DNA from: Streptomyces rimosus subsp. rimosus
Lineage (GTDB): Bacteria > Actinomycetota > Actinomycetes > Streptomycetales > Streptomycetaceae
Assembly: GCF_000720725.1 (NCBI RefSeq)
Contig: NZ_JOCQ01000036.1
Location: forward strand, 12,630-76,629
Direction of reading: 5' to 3'
Length of the DNA stretch: 64,000 bases
Shown here: in pieces, positions 18,205-26,195 of the stretch
Position numbering within the stretch: position 1 is the stretch's first letter
Layout of the letters: every line of letters begins with the position of its first letter
Translations under genes and position numbers: made by a program
Notes under the pieces: generated by a model
What the model was told of the DNA's origin: nothing
Database searches by the model: none
What the model saw: the letters and a program-made list of their open reading frames with translations, nothing else

Positions 18205-19320
18205 ATGAAGATCGGCCTCATCGGCACCGGACGCATCGGAGCGTTCCACGCCGAGACGCTGAAATCCGTCCCCGGCGTGGACCGCATCGTCGTCGCCGAT
18301 GCCGACGCCGCCCGCGCCCGCGTTCTCGCGGACACACTCGGCGTCGAGGCCGCCGAAACCCTCCCCCAGTTGTACGCGGACGGCCTGGACGGCGTCGTGA
18401 TCACCGCCGCGACCAGCGCGCATGCCGAGCTGATCCACCAGGCGCTGGACGCCGAGGTACCGGTCTTCTGCGAGAAGCCGGTGGCGCTGGACGCCCCCGG
18501 CACGGTCGCCGTCGTGGAACGCGCCGAGGCTGGTTCCGTCCCCGTACAGATCGGCTTCCAGCGGCGCTTCGACCGTGGCTACCAGGCGGCCAGGGAGGCG
18601 CTGCGGTCCGGCGACCTCGGCTGGATCCACACTCTGCGCGCCTGCACCAGTGATCAGTCGCCGCCGCCCGCGGCCTACATCCCCACCTCCGGCGGACTCT
18701 TCCGCGACTGCAGCATCCACGACTTCGACATCCTGCGCTGGCTCACGGGCCGCGAAGTGGTCTCCGTGTACGCCCAGGGCGCCAATCGGGGCGCGCCTTT
18801 CTTCGCCGACGGCGACGACGTGGACACCTGCGCCGCGCTGCTGCGCTTCGACGACGACACGCTGGCCACCGTCACCGCCACCCGCTACAACGGCGCGGGC
18901 CACGACGTCCGCCTTGAGGTCTGCGGCTCCAAAGGCGCGCGGATCGTCGGGCTCGACGACCGGGCCCCGCTGCCGAGCGCCGAACCGCATGTCTCGTGGC
19001 AGCGATCCGCCCCCTACGCGACGTTCATGGAACGCTTCCACGACGCGTACGTCACCGAACTGGGCGCCTTCGTGGACGTGGCCGCCGGCCGTACGCAAAG
19101 CCCGTGTTCGCCCGCCGAGGCGCTGGAGGCTCTGTACATCGCCGAGGCGTGTGACCGCTCCCGCCGCACGGGCGATCCGGTCCGGGTCGCGGACGTACGC
19201 GCCACCGGCGGAGAAGCCGGTGCGTACGGCGCCGAATCAACGCCCTTTCCAGGCACCGCGCGCACAACGGCCACGGTGCACGCTTCGGACACCGTCCGCG
19301 CCGACGCTCCTGGCGCGTGA
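18205..19320 (+). CDS. iolG: Inositol 2-dehydrogenase (IolG), Gfo/Idh/MocA family
   Basis: This 371-residue enzyme starts at ATG 18205 behind ACAGGAG. The N terminus IGLIGTGRIGAFHAETL and the segment VFCEKPVALD (catalytic Lys) fit IolG. So do QIGFQRRFDRGYQAAREAL and GGLFRDCSIHDFDILRWLTG, which carries the Asp/His active-site pair. It oxidises myo-inositol to scyllo-inosose with NAD+. It is closer to the IolG pattern than the 12524 paralogue. A disordered tail of about 40 residues rich in Ala/Thr follows the normal end of the fold. It is transcribed alone from a promoter carrying the putative iol half-operator. Confidence 0.9.
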   Translation: MKIGLIGTGRIGAFHAETLKSVPGVDRIVVADADAARARVLADTLGVEAAETLPQLYADGLDGVVITAATSAHAELIHQALDAEVPVFCEKPVALDAPGTVAVVERAEAGSVPVQIGFQRRFDRGYQAAREALRSGDLGWIHTLRACTSDQSPPPAAYIPTSGGLFRDCSIHDFDILRWLTGREVVSVYAQGANRGAPFFADGDDVDTCAALLRFDDDTLATVTATRYNGAGHDVRLEVCGSKGARIVGLDDRAPLPSAEPHVSWQRSAPYATFMERFHDAYVTELGAFVDVAAGRTQSPCSPAEALEALYIAEACDRSRRTGDPVRVADVRATGGEAGAYGAESTPFPGTARTTATVHASDTVRADAPGA

Positions 19321-19674
19321 CCGCCACGGGCACCCTTCAGATTGGCACGGCGGCGTTCTCGTGGACGACGGACAGGCGGCAGTAAGCGCTTACCGGCGGC
19401 ACGCCGACTGATCTGCGCCGCTCCGCCTTCTGTCGTCGGTGACCTTGGGCGTGCTCCCTGCGGCAGCGACGTCGGACGTGTACGGCGAGCACCGCCCCGG
19501 GCGAGACAGGCGTGCCGGATGTCCGTACACGTACGGACTGCGGCACGGCCTCCACTCAGCGCGCCCTACCTGATCTCCGTGGTGTTCACGATGCTCGGTT
19601 TCCGGGGCATGGCCGCGTGGTTCTTTCCGACCGTCAACCTGTCGCAGTGAGAGGCGGAATGCGGGCGCGGCCGC
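19321..19674. other. Intergenic region with LacI-type palindrome and possible gene remnant
   Basis: The perfect palindrome GTAAGCGCTTAC at 19382-19393 has the LacI-family operator core. From 19519 to 19650 a short open frame encodes about 43 residues with a hydrophobic, high-GC3 second half (APYLISVVFTMLGFRG and onwards). It has no ribosome site and I cannot place it in a family, so it may be a remnant. Nothing else is visible. Confidence 0.5.
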
Positions 19675-20895
19675 TCACCAGGACTCCGACGCGCCTTCCC
19701 GCGGCCCCTCCGGCAGCGGCGCCAGCCCCTCCGCTCCGGCCCGCATCCGCATCGCCACCAACGGGAAGACCAGTACGGAGATCATCGCCGCGCCCACCAT
19801 GGCCGCCGCCTCCCCCGCGTCGAGTACGCCGCTGTCCTGGCCGATCGTCGTGATCGCGACGACCAGAGGCAGTGCCGTCGACCCGTAGAGCATCAGCGCG
19901 GCGCGGTCCTTGCGGCCCAGGTCGCGGGGCGCGAGCAGGACGAGCGGGAGCCCGCGTACAACCAGCAGAAGGACGAGGAACAGCGGGAGGAGCAGGAGCG
20001 AGCGGCCGTTCTCGAAGAGGGACGACAGATCGAACTCGACGCCGGTGACGATGAAGAACACCGGCACCAGGAAGCCGAAGCCCATCGCCTCCAGCCGCCC
20101 GAGAATTTCCTGACTGCTGTCCGGTGCTGCCTCGTGCAGCACCAACCGCATGATGATCCCGGCCGCGAACGCGCCCAGCAGGATGTCCAGCCCGAACACC
20201 TGAGAGATGCCGAGCATCACGGCCAGCAGCAGGACGAACAGCCGGATGGCGAACTGGCCGCTGCTGTGCAGGGTGCGCGCGATGATCCGGTAGAACCACA
20301 TCGGGCTGGGCTTCAGGGCCCAGTAGACGGCTCCGGCGGTCAGCAGCGCGAAGGCGAAGAGCAGGATGGCCGACTCGCCGGGGTTGCGGCCGCTGAGCAG
20401 CAGCGCCATCGCGATGATCGGCCCGAACTCGCCGACCGCCCCGGTGGCCATCATCACCGAGCCGAAGCGGGTGCCCAGGTCCCCGGAGTCGCGCAGGACG
20501 GGCAGCACGGTGCCGAGGGCTGTACTGGTGAGCGCGGTGCCGACGACGATCGCCTTGGTGACGTCGCCGGCGGCGAAGCCGAAAGTGATGGCCAGGCCGA
20601 GGGCGAGCGCGACGACCCAGGCGCAGCCGGCGCGTTTGAGGGTGTCACCGCGCACCTTGGCGAACTCGATTTCGTACCCGGCGATGAACATCAAGGTGGC
20701 CAGCCCGAGGTCGGACAGGACGTTGACGGCTTCTCCGGGATGCGCCCAGCCGAGGACGTCCGGGCCGATCAGGATGCCCAGCACGATCTCGAAGATGACC
20801 AGTGGTACGGGCAGCCAGCGGCCGAGGCCGTATGCGAGGAGCGGGGCGGCCACGGCGATCGCCATGATCAATACGAGGGTTGCGGACTGCGACAT
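19675..20895 (-). CDS. Cation:proton antiporter, CPA2 family
   Basis: This 406-residue integral membrane protein has about twelve hydrophobic segments. CPA2 marks include PLVIFEIVLGILIGPDVLGW, LGLATLMFIAGYEIEF, and VVGTALTSTALGTVLPVLRD in the ion-binding region. FGLDILLGAFAAGIIM and LGFLVPVFF-like FGFLVPVFFIVTGVEFDL also fit the Na+(K+)/H+ exchanger domain. No TrkA-N regulatory domain is attached, so the gene encodes the transport domain only. ATG 20895 is chosen because homology begins at MSQSATLVL. Upstream in-frame codons to 21021 translate to low-complexity sequence. It is monocistronic. Confidence 0.88.
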   Translation of the reverse strand: MSQSATLVLIMAIAVAAPLLAYGLGRWLPVPLVIFEIVLGILIGPDVLGWAHPGEAVNVLSDLGLATLMFIAGYEIEFAKVRGDTLKRAGCAWVVALALGLAITFGFAAGDVTKAIVVGTALTSTALGTVLPVLRDSGDLGTRFGSVMMATGAVGEFGPIIAMALLLSGRNPGESAILLFAFALLTAGAVYWALKPSPMWFYRIIARTLHSSGQFAIRLFVLLLAVMLGISQVFGLDILLGAFAAGIIMRLVLHEAAPDSSQEILGRLEAMGFGFLVPVFFIVTGVEFDLSSLFENGRSLLLLPLFLVLLLVVRGLPLVLLAPRDLGRKDRAALMLYGSTALPLVVAITTIGQDSGVLDAGEAAAMVGAAMISVLVFPLVAMRMRAGAEGLAPLPEGPREGASESW

Positions 20896-21677
20896 AAGCC
20901 GCTTTTCTACCACAACGGGCAGCACGTTCCCGCTTCGCCGGCCACCGGCTCCGGCACCCTTTTCGACGCCCCCGCAGCCCGCCGTCGCGCACGCCGTTCC
21001 GCATGTCGCCGGGCCGCGCACACCCTCTTGTAGGCACAGCGCCCAGCCACATCACCGGTTCAGTAACCGCTTACTTCGCCTCGCGGCACAGATTCACAGG
21101 CACTCCACTCCTCGACTGAAGCCCCGAAGAGTGCGACCCACACCGGCCCGGCACTTCCCACGCCCGCCGGATAGTGGCGCATCGCATCAGTGCACCGCTC
21201 CCGACGACAACGCTCACGACCCATCAGCCGAACAGGAAGCACGCCACCGCTACGAACGGCATTCCACGCCGCCCCACCAGAGCGCTTGGCGCCGTGCCCG
21301 CCGAAGCATCCAGGACCGTACGGGACCGCCGAAGCGCCACGCAACCAGGCGCATCAGCAGATCGCCGAGAGGTGCCAACAGAGAGAACTCGTCACCAGAG
21401 GGGGCAGTGCGGTGAGCGCCAGCAGTCAACGGAAAACCGCGCCCATGCCCTCCGCCCCCCACTCCGCCCCCGAGGCCTGAAGCCTCAAGGCTGACGCGCG
21501 ACGGAAGATCCGGCGACGCACAGGAGGCGAACACCTGGCATCGATACCCCCCAGGGGTATATAGTTACGGGCATCAGGAAGCACCGGAGGACTCCCGGGT
21601 TCCCGGTATTCCCACGCCATACGCGCCCGACAGCGAACACGTCGAGCACGGCGACCACACGCAACGAGGAGACATCC
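20896..21677. other. Long intergenic region between antiporter and copper genes
   Basis: No gene can be supported in these 782 bases. GTAACCGCTTAC at 21062-21073 is a near-palindrome of LacI-operator type, about 170 bases upstream of the antiporter start. A short hairpin GAGGC/GCCTC lies near 21470. The right end carries the copper-responsive promoter. Base composition here is less GC-rich than the genes. Confidence 0.55.
21535..21565 (+). promoter_or_regulatory. Copper-responsive promoter with CsoR-type operator
   Basis: The palindrome from ATACCCC to GGGGTAT (21544-21560) is the classic CsoR site of actinobacterial copZ-copA genes. It lies in a 19-base spacer between CTGGCA (21535-21540) and the -10 box TATAGT (21560-21565), overlapping the -10. 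CsoR would block the promoter until Cu(I) binds. Confidence 0.85.
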
Positions 21678-21974
21678 ATGACTGCCGAAGCGACCAACGG
21701 TTCCTGCTGCTCCCCCGAGGGCTCCTGCCACTCGGGTGCCGCCGACGTCCAGGTCGGCGACGTCACCACCACGTACAAGGTCGGCGGCATGACCTGCGGC
21801 CACTGCGAAGGCGCTGTCTCCTCGGAAATCTCGGAGATCCCGGGCGTGCACTCGGTACAGGCGTCCGCCGCCACCGGCCTGGTGACCGTTGTCTCCAAGG
21901 CGCCGCTGGACGAGTCGGCCGTCCGCGCGGCGGTCGACGAGGCGGGCTACGAACTCGAGGGTCCGGCGGCCTGA
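21678..21974 (+). CDS. copZ: Copper chaperone (heavy-metal-associated domain)
   Basis: This 98-residue cytosolic protein contains one ferredoxin-like HMA domain with the Cu(I)-binding motif GMTCGHC near residues 36-42 and the conserved VDEAGYEL end. An extra N-terminal stretch of about 30 residues is Cys/His-rich (SCCSPEGSCHS) and could add metal binding. Such chaperones deliver Cu(I) to the CopA ATPase. ATG 21678 has a GAGGAG ribosome site. It is five bases upstream of the ATPase gene and both lie behind the CsoR-type operator. Confidence 0.93.
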   Translation: MTAEATNGSCCSPEGSCHSGAADVQVGDVTTTYKVGGMTCGHCEGAVSSEISEIPGVHSVQASAATGLVTVVSKAPLDESAVRAAVDEAGYELEGPAA

Positions 21975-21979
21975 GTCCG

Positions 21980-24280
21980 ATGACCGGTACGACCACGCAG
22001 GCGCGGGTCGAGCTCGCCATCGGCGGCATGACCTGCGCCTCGTGCGCGGCGCGCGTGGAGAAGAAGCTGAACCGGATGCCGGGCGTCAGCGCCACCGTGA
22101 ACTTCGCCACCGAGAAGGCACGGGTCGAGTACGGCGACGGGGTGTCCGTGGACGACCTGATCGCGACGGTCGAGAAGACGGGCTACACCGCGCAGCGGCC
22201 GGCGCCGGCTGAGCCCGCGAAGACGACTCCGGCCGGTGCGTCCAAAGGTTCCGCCGACACGGCCGTCGCCGAGAACGGCGTGGACGCCCACGACCGGGAT
22301 CTGGCCGGTCTGCGCCAGCGGCTGACCGTCTCCGCCGCCCTGGCCGTCCCCGTTGTCCTGCTGTCGATGGTGCCGCCCTTCCAGTTCGACAACTGGCAGT
22401 GGCTGTGTCTGACGCTGGCCGCGCCCGTCGTGGTCTGGGGCGCGTACCCCTTCCACCGGGCCGCCTGGACGAATCTTCGGCACGGCGCCGCCACGATGGA
22501 CACTCTGGTCTCCCTCGGCACGCTCGCCGCTTTCGGCTGGTCACTGTGGGCGCTGTTCCTCGGTGACGCGGGCATGCCCGGTATGCGGCACGGTTTCGAC
22601 CTCACCGTGGCCCGTACGGAAGGCTCCTCCGCCATCTACTTGGAGGCCGCGGCCGGTGTGACGGCGTTCCTCCTGCTCGGCCGCTACCTGGAGGCCCGTT
22701 CCAAACGGAAGGCGGGCGCCGCGCTGCGAGCGCTGCTGGAACTGGGTGCCAAGGACGTTGCGGTGCTGCGGGACGGGCGTGAGGTGCGTGTCCCTATAGA
22801 CCAGCTGGCTGTCGGCGACCGGTTCGTCGTGCGCCCCGGCGAGAAGATCGCCACGGACGGCACAGTCGTCGAGGGCAGATCCGCCGTGGACGCTTCGATG
22901 CTGACCGGCGAATCGGTGCCGGTCGACGTGGCTCCCGGCGACAGCGTGACGGGTGCGACGGTAAACACCAGCGGCCGGTTGGTGGCCGAGGCCACCCGGG
23001 TCGGCGGCGACACACAGCTGGCACGGATGGCCGCGCTGGTCGAGGCGGCGCAGAGCGGGAAGGCCGAGGTACAGCGGCTCGCCGACCGGGTCTCCGCCGT
23101 CTTCGTGCCCGTCGTGCTGGTGATCGCGGCCGGCACCCTGGCCGGGTGGCTGCTGGCGACCGGTGACGCGACCGCGTCCTTCACGGCCGCCGTCGCCGTA
23201 CTGATCATTGCTTGCCCCTGCGCGCTCGGGCTCGCCACGCCGACAGCCCTGATGGTCGGTACGGGCCGCGGCGCACAGCTCGGCATCCTGATCAAAGGCC
23301 CCGAGGTACTGGAGTCGACCCGCCGCATCGACACCGTCGTACTGGACAAGACCGGAACGGTGACCACAGGCCGGATGAGCCTCTACGAGGCCGTACCGGC
23401 GCCGGGTGTCGCAGAGGAAGAGCTGCTGCGGCTGGCGGGCGCGCTGGAGCACTCGTCGGAGCACCCGATCGCGCGCGCCATCGCGGAAAGCGCCCGCGAG
23501 CGCTTGGGAGAGCTGCCGGAGCCGGAAAGCTTCGAGAATGTAGCGGGCCTGGGCGTGCGGGGCGTGGTGGACGGACGCAGCGTCTCCGTCGGGCGCGAAC
23601 GGCTGCTTCGCCAGGAGGCCGGGGAAGCACCTACGGCCAGTGCCCTGCCAGAGGCCCTGGCTGCCGCCAGGGACGCCGCAGAGGCGGCCGGGCGGACAGC
23701 CGTACTCGTCGCCTGGGACGGTCAGCCACGCGGCCTGCTGTCGGTCGCCGACACCGTGAAGGAAGACAGTGCTGAGGCGGTGCGTCGGCTACGCGCTCTG
23801 GGGCTCGCCCCTGTACTGCTGACTGGTGACAACCAGGCGGTGGCCGATGCGGTGGCGGCGGAGGTCGGCATCGACGAGGTGACCGCCGAGGTACTGCCGG
23901 AAGACAAAGTCGCGGTTGTCGAGCGGCTGCAGGGCGAGGGCCGCAGCGTGGCGATGATCGGCGACGGTGTCAACGACGCCGCCGCCTTGGCCGCCGCCGA
24001 CCTGGGGCTGGCCATGGGGACCGGTACGGACGCCGCCATAGAGGCCGGAGACCTCACCCTCGTACGCGGTGACCTGCGGGTCGCGGCCGACGCCATCCGG
24101 CTGGCCCGCCGGACGCTCGCCACGATCAAGGGAAATCTCTTCTGGGCCTTCGGCTACAACGTCGCGGCGGTGCCGCTCGCGGCGGCCGGGCTGCTCAATC
24201 CGATGATCGCGGGGGCGGCGATGGCCTTCTCCTCGGTCTTCGTGGTCAGCAACAGCCTCAGGTTGCGGCGCTTCCGATGA
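21980..24280 (+). CDS. copA: Copper-exporting P1B-type ATPase
   Basis: This 766-residue protein has one N-terminal HMA domain (GMTCASC near residue 16) and eight membrane segments. The TGES motif lies in the actuator domain, and the transmembrane metal site is the CPC of IIACPCALGLATP near 411-413. The phosphorylated Asp is in DKTGTVT near 455, the P1B HP dipeptide in SSEHPIA near 494, and GDGVNDAAAL near 660. These features define Cu(I) export at the expense of ATP. It is co-transcribed with copZ. A strong hairpin follows at 24350-24379. Confidence 0.96.
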   Translation: MTGTTTQARVELAIGGMTCASCAARVEKKLNRMPGVSATVNFATEKARVEYGDGVSVDDLIATVEKTGYTAQRPAPAEPAKTTPAGASKGSADTAVAENGVDAHDRDLAGLRQRLTVSAALAVPVVLLSMVPPFQFDNWQWLCLTLAAPVVVWGAYPFHRAAWTNLRHGAATMDTLVSLGTLAAFGWSLWALFLGDAGMPGMRHGFDLTVARTEGSSAIYLEAAAGVTAFLLLGRYLEARSKRKAGAALRALLELGAKDVAVLRDGREVRVPIDQLAVGDRFVVRPGEKIATDGTVVEGRSAVDASMLTGESVPVDVAPGDSVTGATVNTSGRLVAEATRVGGDTQLARMAALVEAAQSGKAEVQRLADRVSAVFVPVVLVIAAGTLAGWLLATGDATASFTAAVAVLIIACPCALGLATPTALMVGTGRGAQLGILIKGPEVLESTRRIDTVVLDKTGTVTTGRMSLYEAVPAPGVAEEELLRLAGALEHSSEHPIARAIAESARERLGELPEPESFENVAGLGVRGVVDGRSVSVGRERLLRQEAGEAPTASALPEALAAARDAAEAAGRTAVLVAWDGQPRGLLSVADTVKEDSAEAVRRLRALGLAPVLLTGDNQAVADAVAAEVGIDEVTAEVLPEDKVAVVERLQGEGRSVAMIGDGVNDAAALAAADLGLAMGTGTDAAIEAGDLTLVRGDLRVAADAIRLARRTLATIKGNLFWAFGYNVAAVPLAAAGLLNPMIAGAAMAFSSVFVVSNSLRLRRFR

Positions 24281-24349
24281 CGAGATGTACGTGGCGGCAA
24301 AATTTTTCGCCTTCACAACCTCCCTACATCTGACACAACACCCATACCC

Positions 24350-24379
24350 AAGGGCCTCGATCTCCAGGTCGAGGCCCTT
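24350..24379 (+). terminator. Terminator hairpin after copA
   Basis: A perfect 11-bp stem AAGGGCCTCGA / TCGAGGCCCTT with an 8-base loop lies 70 bases after the copA stop. Confidence 0.7.
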
Positions 24380-24463
24380 GACCGCATTCGCCCCCTTATG
24401 GCAAGAGACCCAGATCACAGCGATTGGAACGTAACCATTGCGGGGGGTCGCGAGTCTAACCGT

Positions 24464-24496
24464 GCGGTGCAGGCACCTCGGCGGGGCCTGCACCGC
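24464..24496. terminator. Second hairpin in the copA-gltA interval
   Basis: An 11-bp perfect stem GCGGTGCAGGC / GCCTGCACCGC has an 11-base loop. Its orientation is ambiguous because genes converge here. Confidence 0.5.
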
Positions 24497-24665
24497 AACG
24501 GCCAGGCTGGTCTTGGGGGACTTCGCCCGGCAACGCGTGGCCGGGGCGACGTGCCCGGGGAGCTTTGAGCGGCCCTCCCGTACGTGCGCGTCCCGGCAGA
24601 TCGCGGCACCACCATGAAGCGCCCGGACGGATCCCGTGGGGGGAATCCGACCCGGGGAACAAGGG

Positions 24666-24714
24666 AAGCGCCCCGCGCTCCGGACCCGTGGGGGGATCTG
24701 GAGGCGGGGCGCTT
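24666..24714 (-). terminator. Terminator hairpin after gltA
   Basis: AAGCGCCCCGC pairs with GCGGGGCGCTT over a 27-base loop, 77 bases beyond the citrate synthase stop on the minus strand. Confidence 0.6.
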
Positions 24715-24790
24715 TCTGCTGGGCGGACCGGCTCGGGCCGCCGCGCGGGCGGCCGGCCGGTCGGCGGCTGTCCCGGAACCCGGGAGGACC

Positions 24791-26080
24791 TCAGCGCTCC
24801 TCGACCGGGACGAAGTCGCGCTCGACGATCCCGGTGTAGATCTGGCGCGGGCGGCCGATGCGGGAACCCGGCTCCTTGATCATCTCGTGCCACTGGGCGA
24901 TCCAGCCGGGCAGCCGGCCGAGCGCGAAGAGCACGGTGAACATCTCGGTCGGGAAGCCCATGGCCCGGTAGATCAGACCGGTGTAGAAGTCCACGTTCGG
25001 GTAGAGCTTGCGCTCGACGAAGTAGTCGTCGGACAGCGCGTGCTCCTCCAGCTTGAGCGCGATCTCCAGCAGCTCGTCGGACTTGCCGAGCGCCGAGAGG
25101 ACATCGTGCGCCGCCGCCTTGATGATCTTCGCCCGGGGGTCGAAGTTCTTGTAGACGCGGTGCCCGAAGCCCATGAGCTTCACGCCGTCTTCCTTGTTCT
25201 TCACCTTGCGGATGAAGGAGTCGACGTCGCCGCCGTCGCGCTGGATGCCCTCCAGCATCTCCAGCACGGACTGGTTGGCACCGCCGTGCAGCGGGCCCCA
25301 CAGCGCGTTGATACCGGCCGAGATCGAGGCGAACAGGTTCGCCTGCGAGGAGCCGACCAGACGCACGGTGGACGTCGAGCAGTTCTGCTCGTGGTCCGCG
25401 TGCAGGATCAGCAGCTTGTCCAGGGCGCTGACCACGACCGGGTCGAGCTCGTACTCGGCGGCCGGCACCGAGAAGGTCATGCGCAGGAAGTTCTCGACAT
25501 AGCCGAGGTCGTTGCGCGGGTAGACCACCGGGTGGCCGACCGACTTCTTGTACGCGTACGCCGCGATCGTCGGCAGCTTGGCCAGCAGCCGGATCGTCGA
25601 GATGTGGCGCTGCCGCTCGTCGAACGGGTTGTGGCTGTCCTGGTAGAAGGTCGACAGCGCGCTGACCACCGAGGACAGCATCGCCATCGGGTGGGCGTCC
25701 CGCGGGAAGCCGTCGAAGAACCGCTTGACGTCCTCGTGGAGCAGGGTGTGGTAGGTGATGTCCTGCTTGAAGTTCGCCAGCTGGTCCACGGTGGGCAGCT
25801 CACCGTTGATCAGCAGGTAGGCGGTCTCGACGAACGTGCTGCGCTCTGCGAGCTGCTCGATCGGGTAGCCGCGGTACCGAAGAATCCCGTTCTCACCGTC
25901 CAGATAGGTGATCGCGGATTTGTACGCGGCAGTGTTGCCATAACCGGAATCCAGGGTCACCAGACCGGTCTGGGCGCGCAGCTTCGAGATGTCGAAGCCC
26001 TTGTCGCCGACGCTGCTGTCGACGACCGGGTAGCTGTATTCGCCGTCCCCGTAACGCAGTACTACAGAGTTGTCGCTCAC
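24791..26080 (-). CDS. gltA: Citrate synthase
   Basis: This 429-residue type II (hexameric class) citrate synthase condenses acetyl-CoA with oxaloacetate in the TCA cycle. Catalytic segments are GPLHGGANQSVLEML (His for acetyl-CoA enolisation), MGFGHRVYKNFDPRA (oxaloacetate His) and the active-site Asp in ERKLYPNVDFYTG. The GTG at 26080 gives MSDNSVVLRYGDGEY, the usual actinobacterial N terminus, with a GAGGGA ribosome site. The in-frame GTG four codons upstream has no such site. The gene is single, with its own promoter region before it. Confidence 0.96.
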   Translation of the reverse strand: MSDNSVVLRYGDGEYSYPVVDSSVGDKGFDISKLRAQTGLVTLDSGYGNTAAYKSAITYLDGENGILRYRGYPIEQLAERSTFVETAYLLINGELPTVDQLANFKQDITYHTLLHEDVKRFFDGFPRDAHPMAMLSSVVSALSTFYQDSHNPFDERQRHISTIRLLAKLPTIAAYAYKKSVGHPVVYPRNDLGYVENFLRMTFSVPAAEYELDPVVVSALDKLLILHADHEQNCSTSTVRLVGSSQANLFASISAGINALWGPLHGGANQSVLEMLEGIQRDGGDVDSFIRKVKNKEDGVKLMGFGHRVYKNFDPRAKIIKAAAHDVLSALGKSDELLEIALKLEEHALSDDYFVERKLYPNVDFYTGLIYRAMGFPTEMFTVLFALGRLPGWIAQWHEMIKEPGSRIGRPRQIYTGIVERDFVPVEER

Positions 26081-26195
26081 GTCATCCCTCACCGACGTTG
26101 TGCCTCTTCTTCGAGGTGCCCTGACTGCCTATACCTTCCCCCATTTGGACCTTGCCTGTGCACTCGGGGTCGGCCATAGGGCCTCCAGGCGGCAC

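Larger units (their letters stand above)
24281..24790. other. Intergenic region with three hairpins between copA and citrate synthase
   Basis: No gene is supported. Three strong stem-loops (24350-24379, 24464-24496, 24666-24714) lie between the ends of the convergent copA and gltA genes. The first probably ends copA and the last gltA. The middle one could serve either strand. Between 24540 and 24660 the sequence is featureless. Confidence 0.6.

Noticed and set aside
19519..19650. 43-codon frame with a hydrophobic end
   Set aside because: The second half looks codon-biased, but there is no ribosome site and no family match, so it was noted only as a possible remnant.
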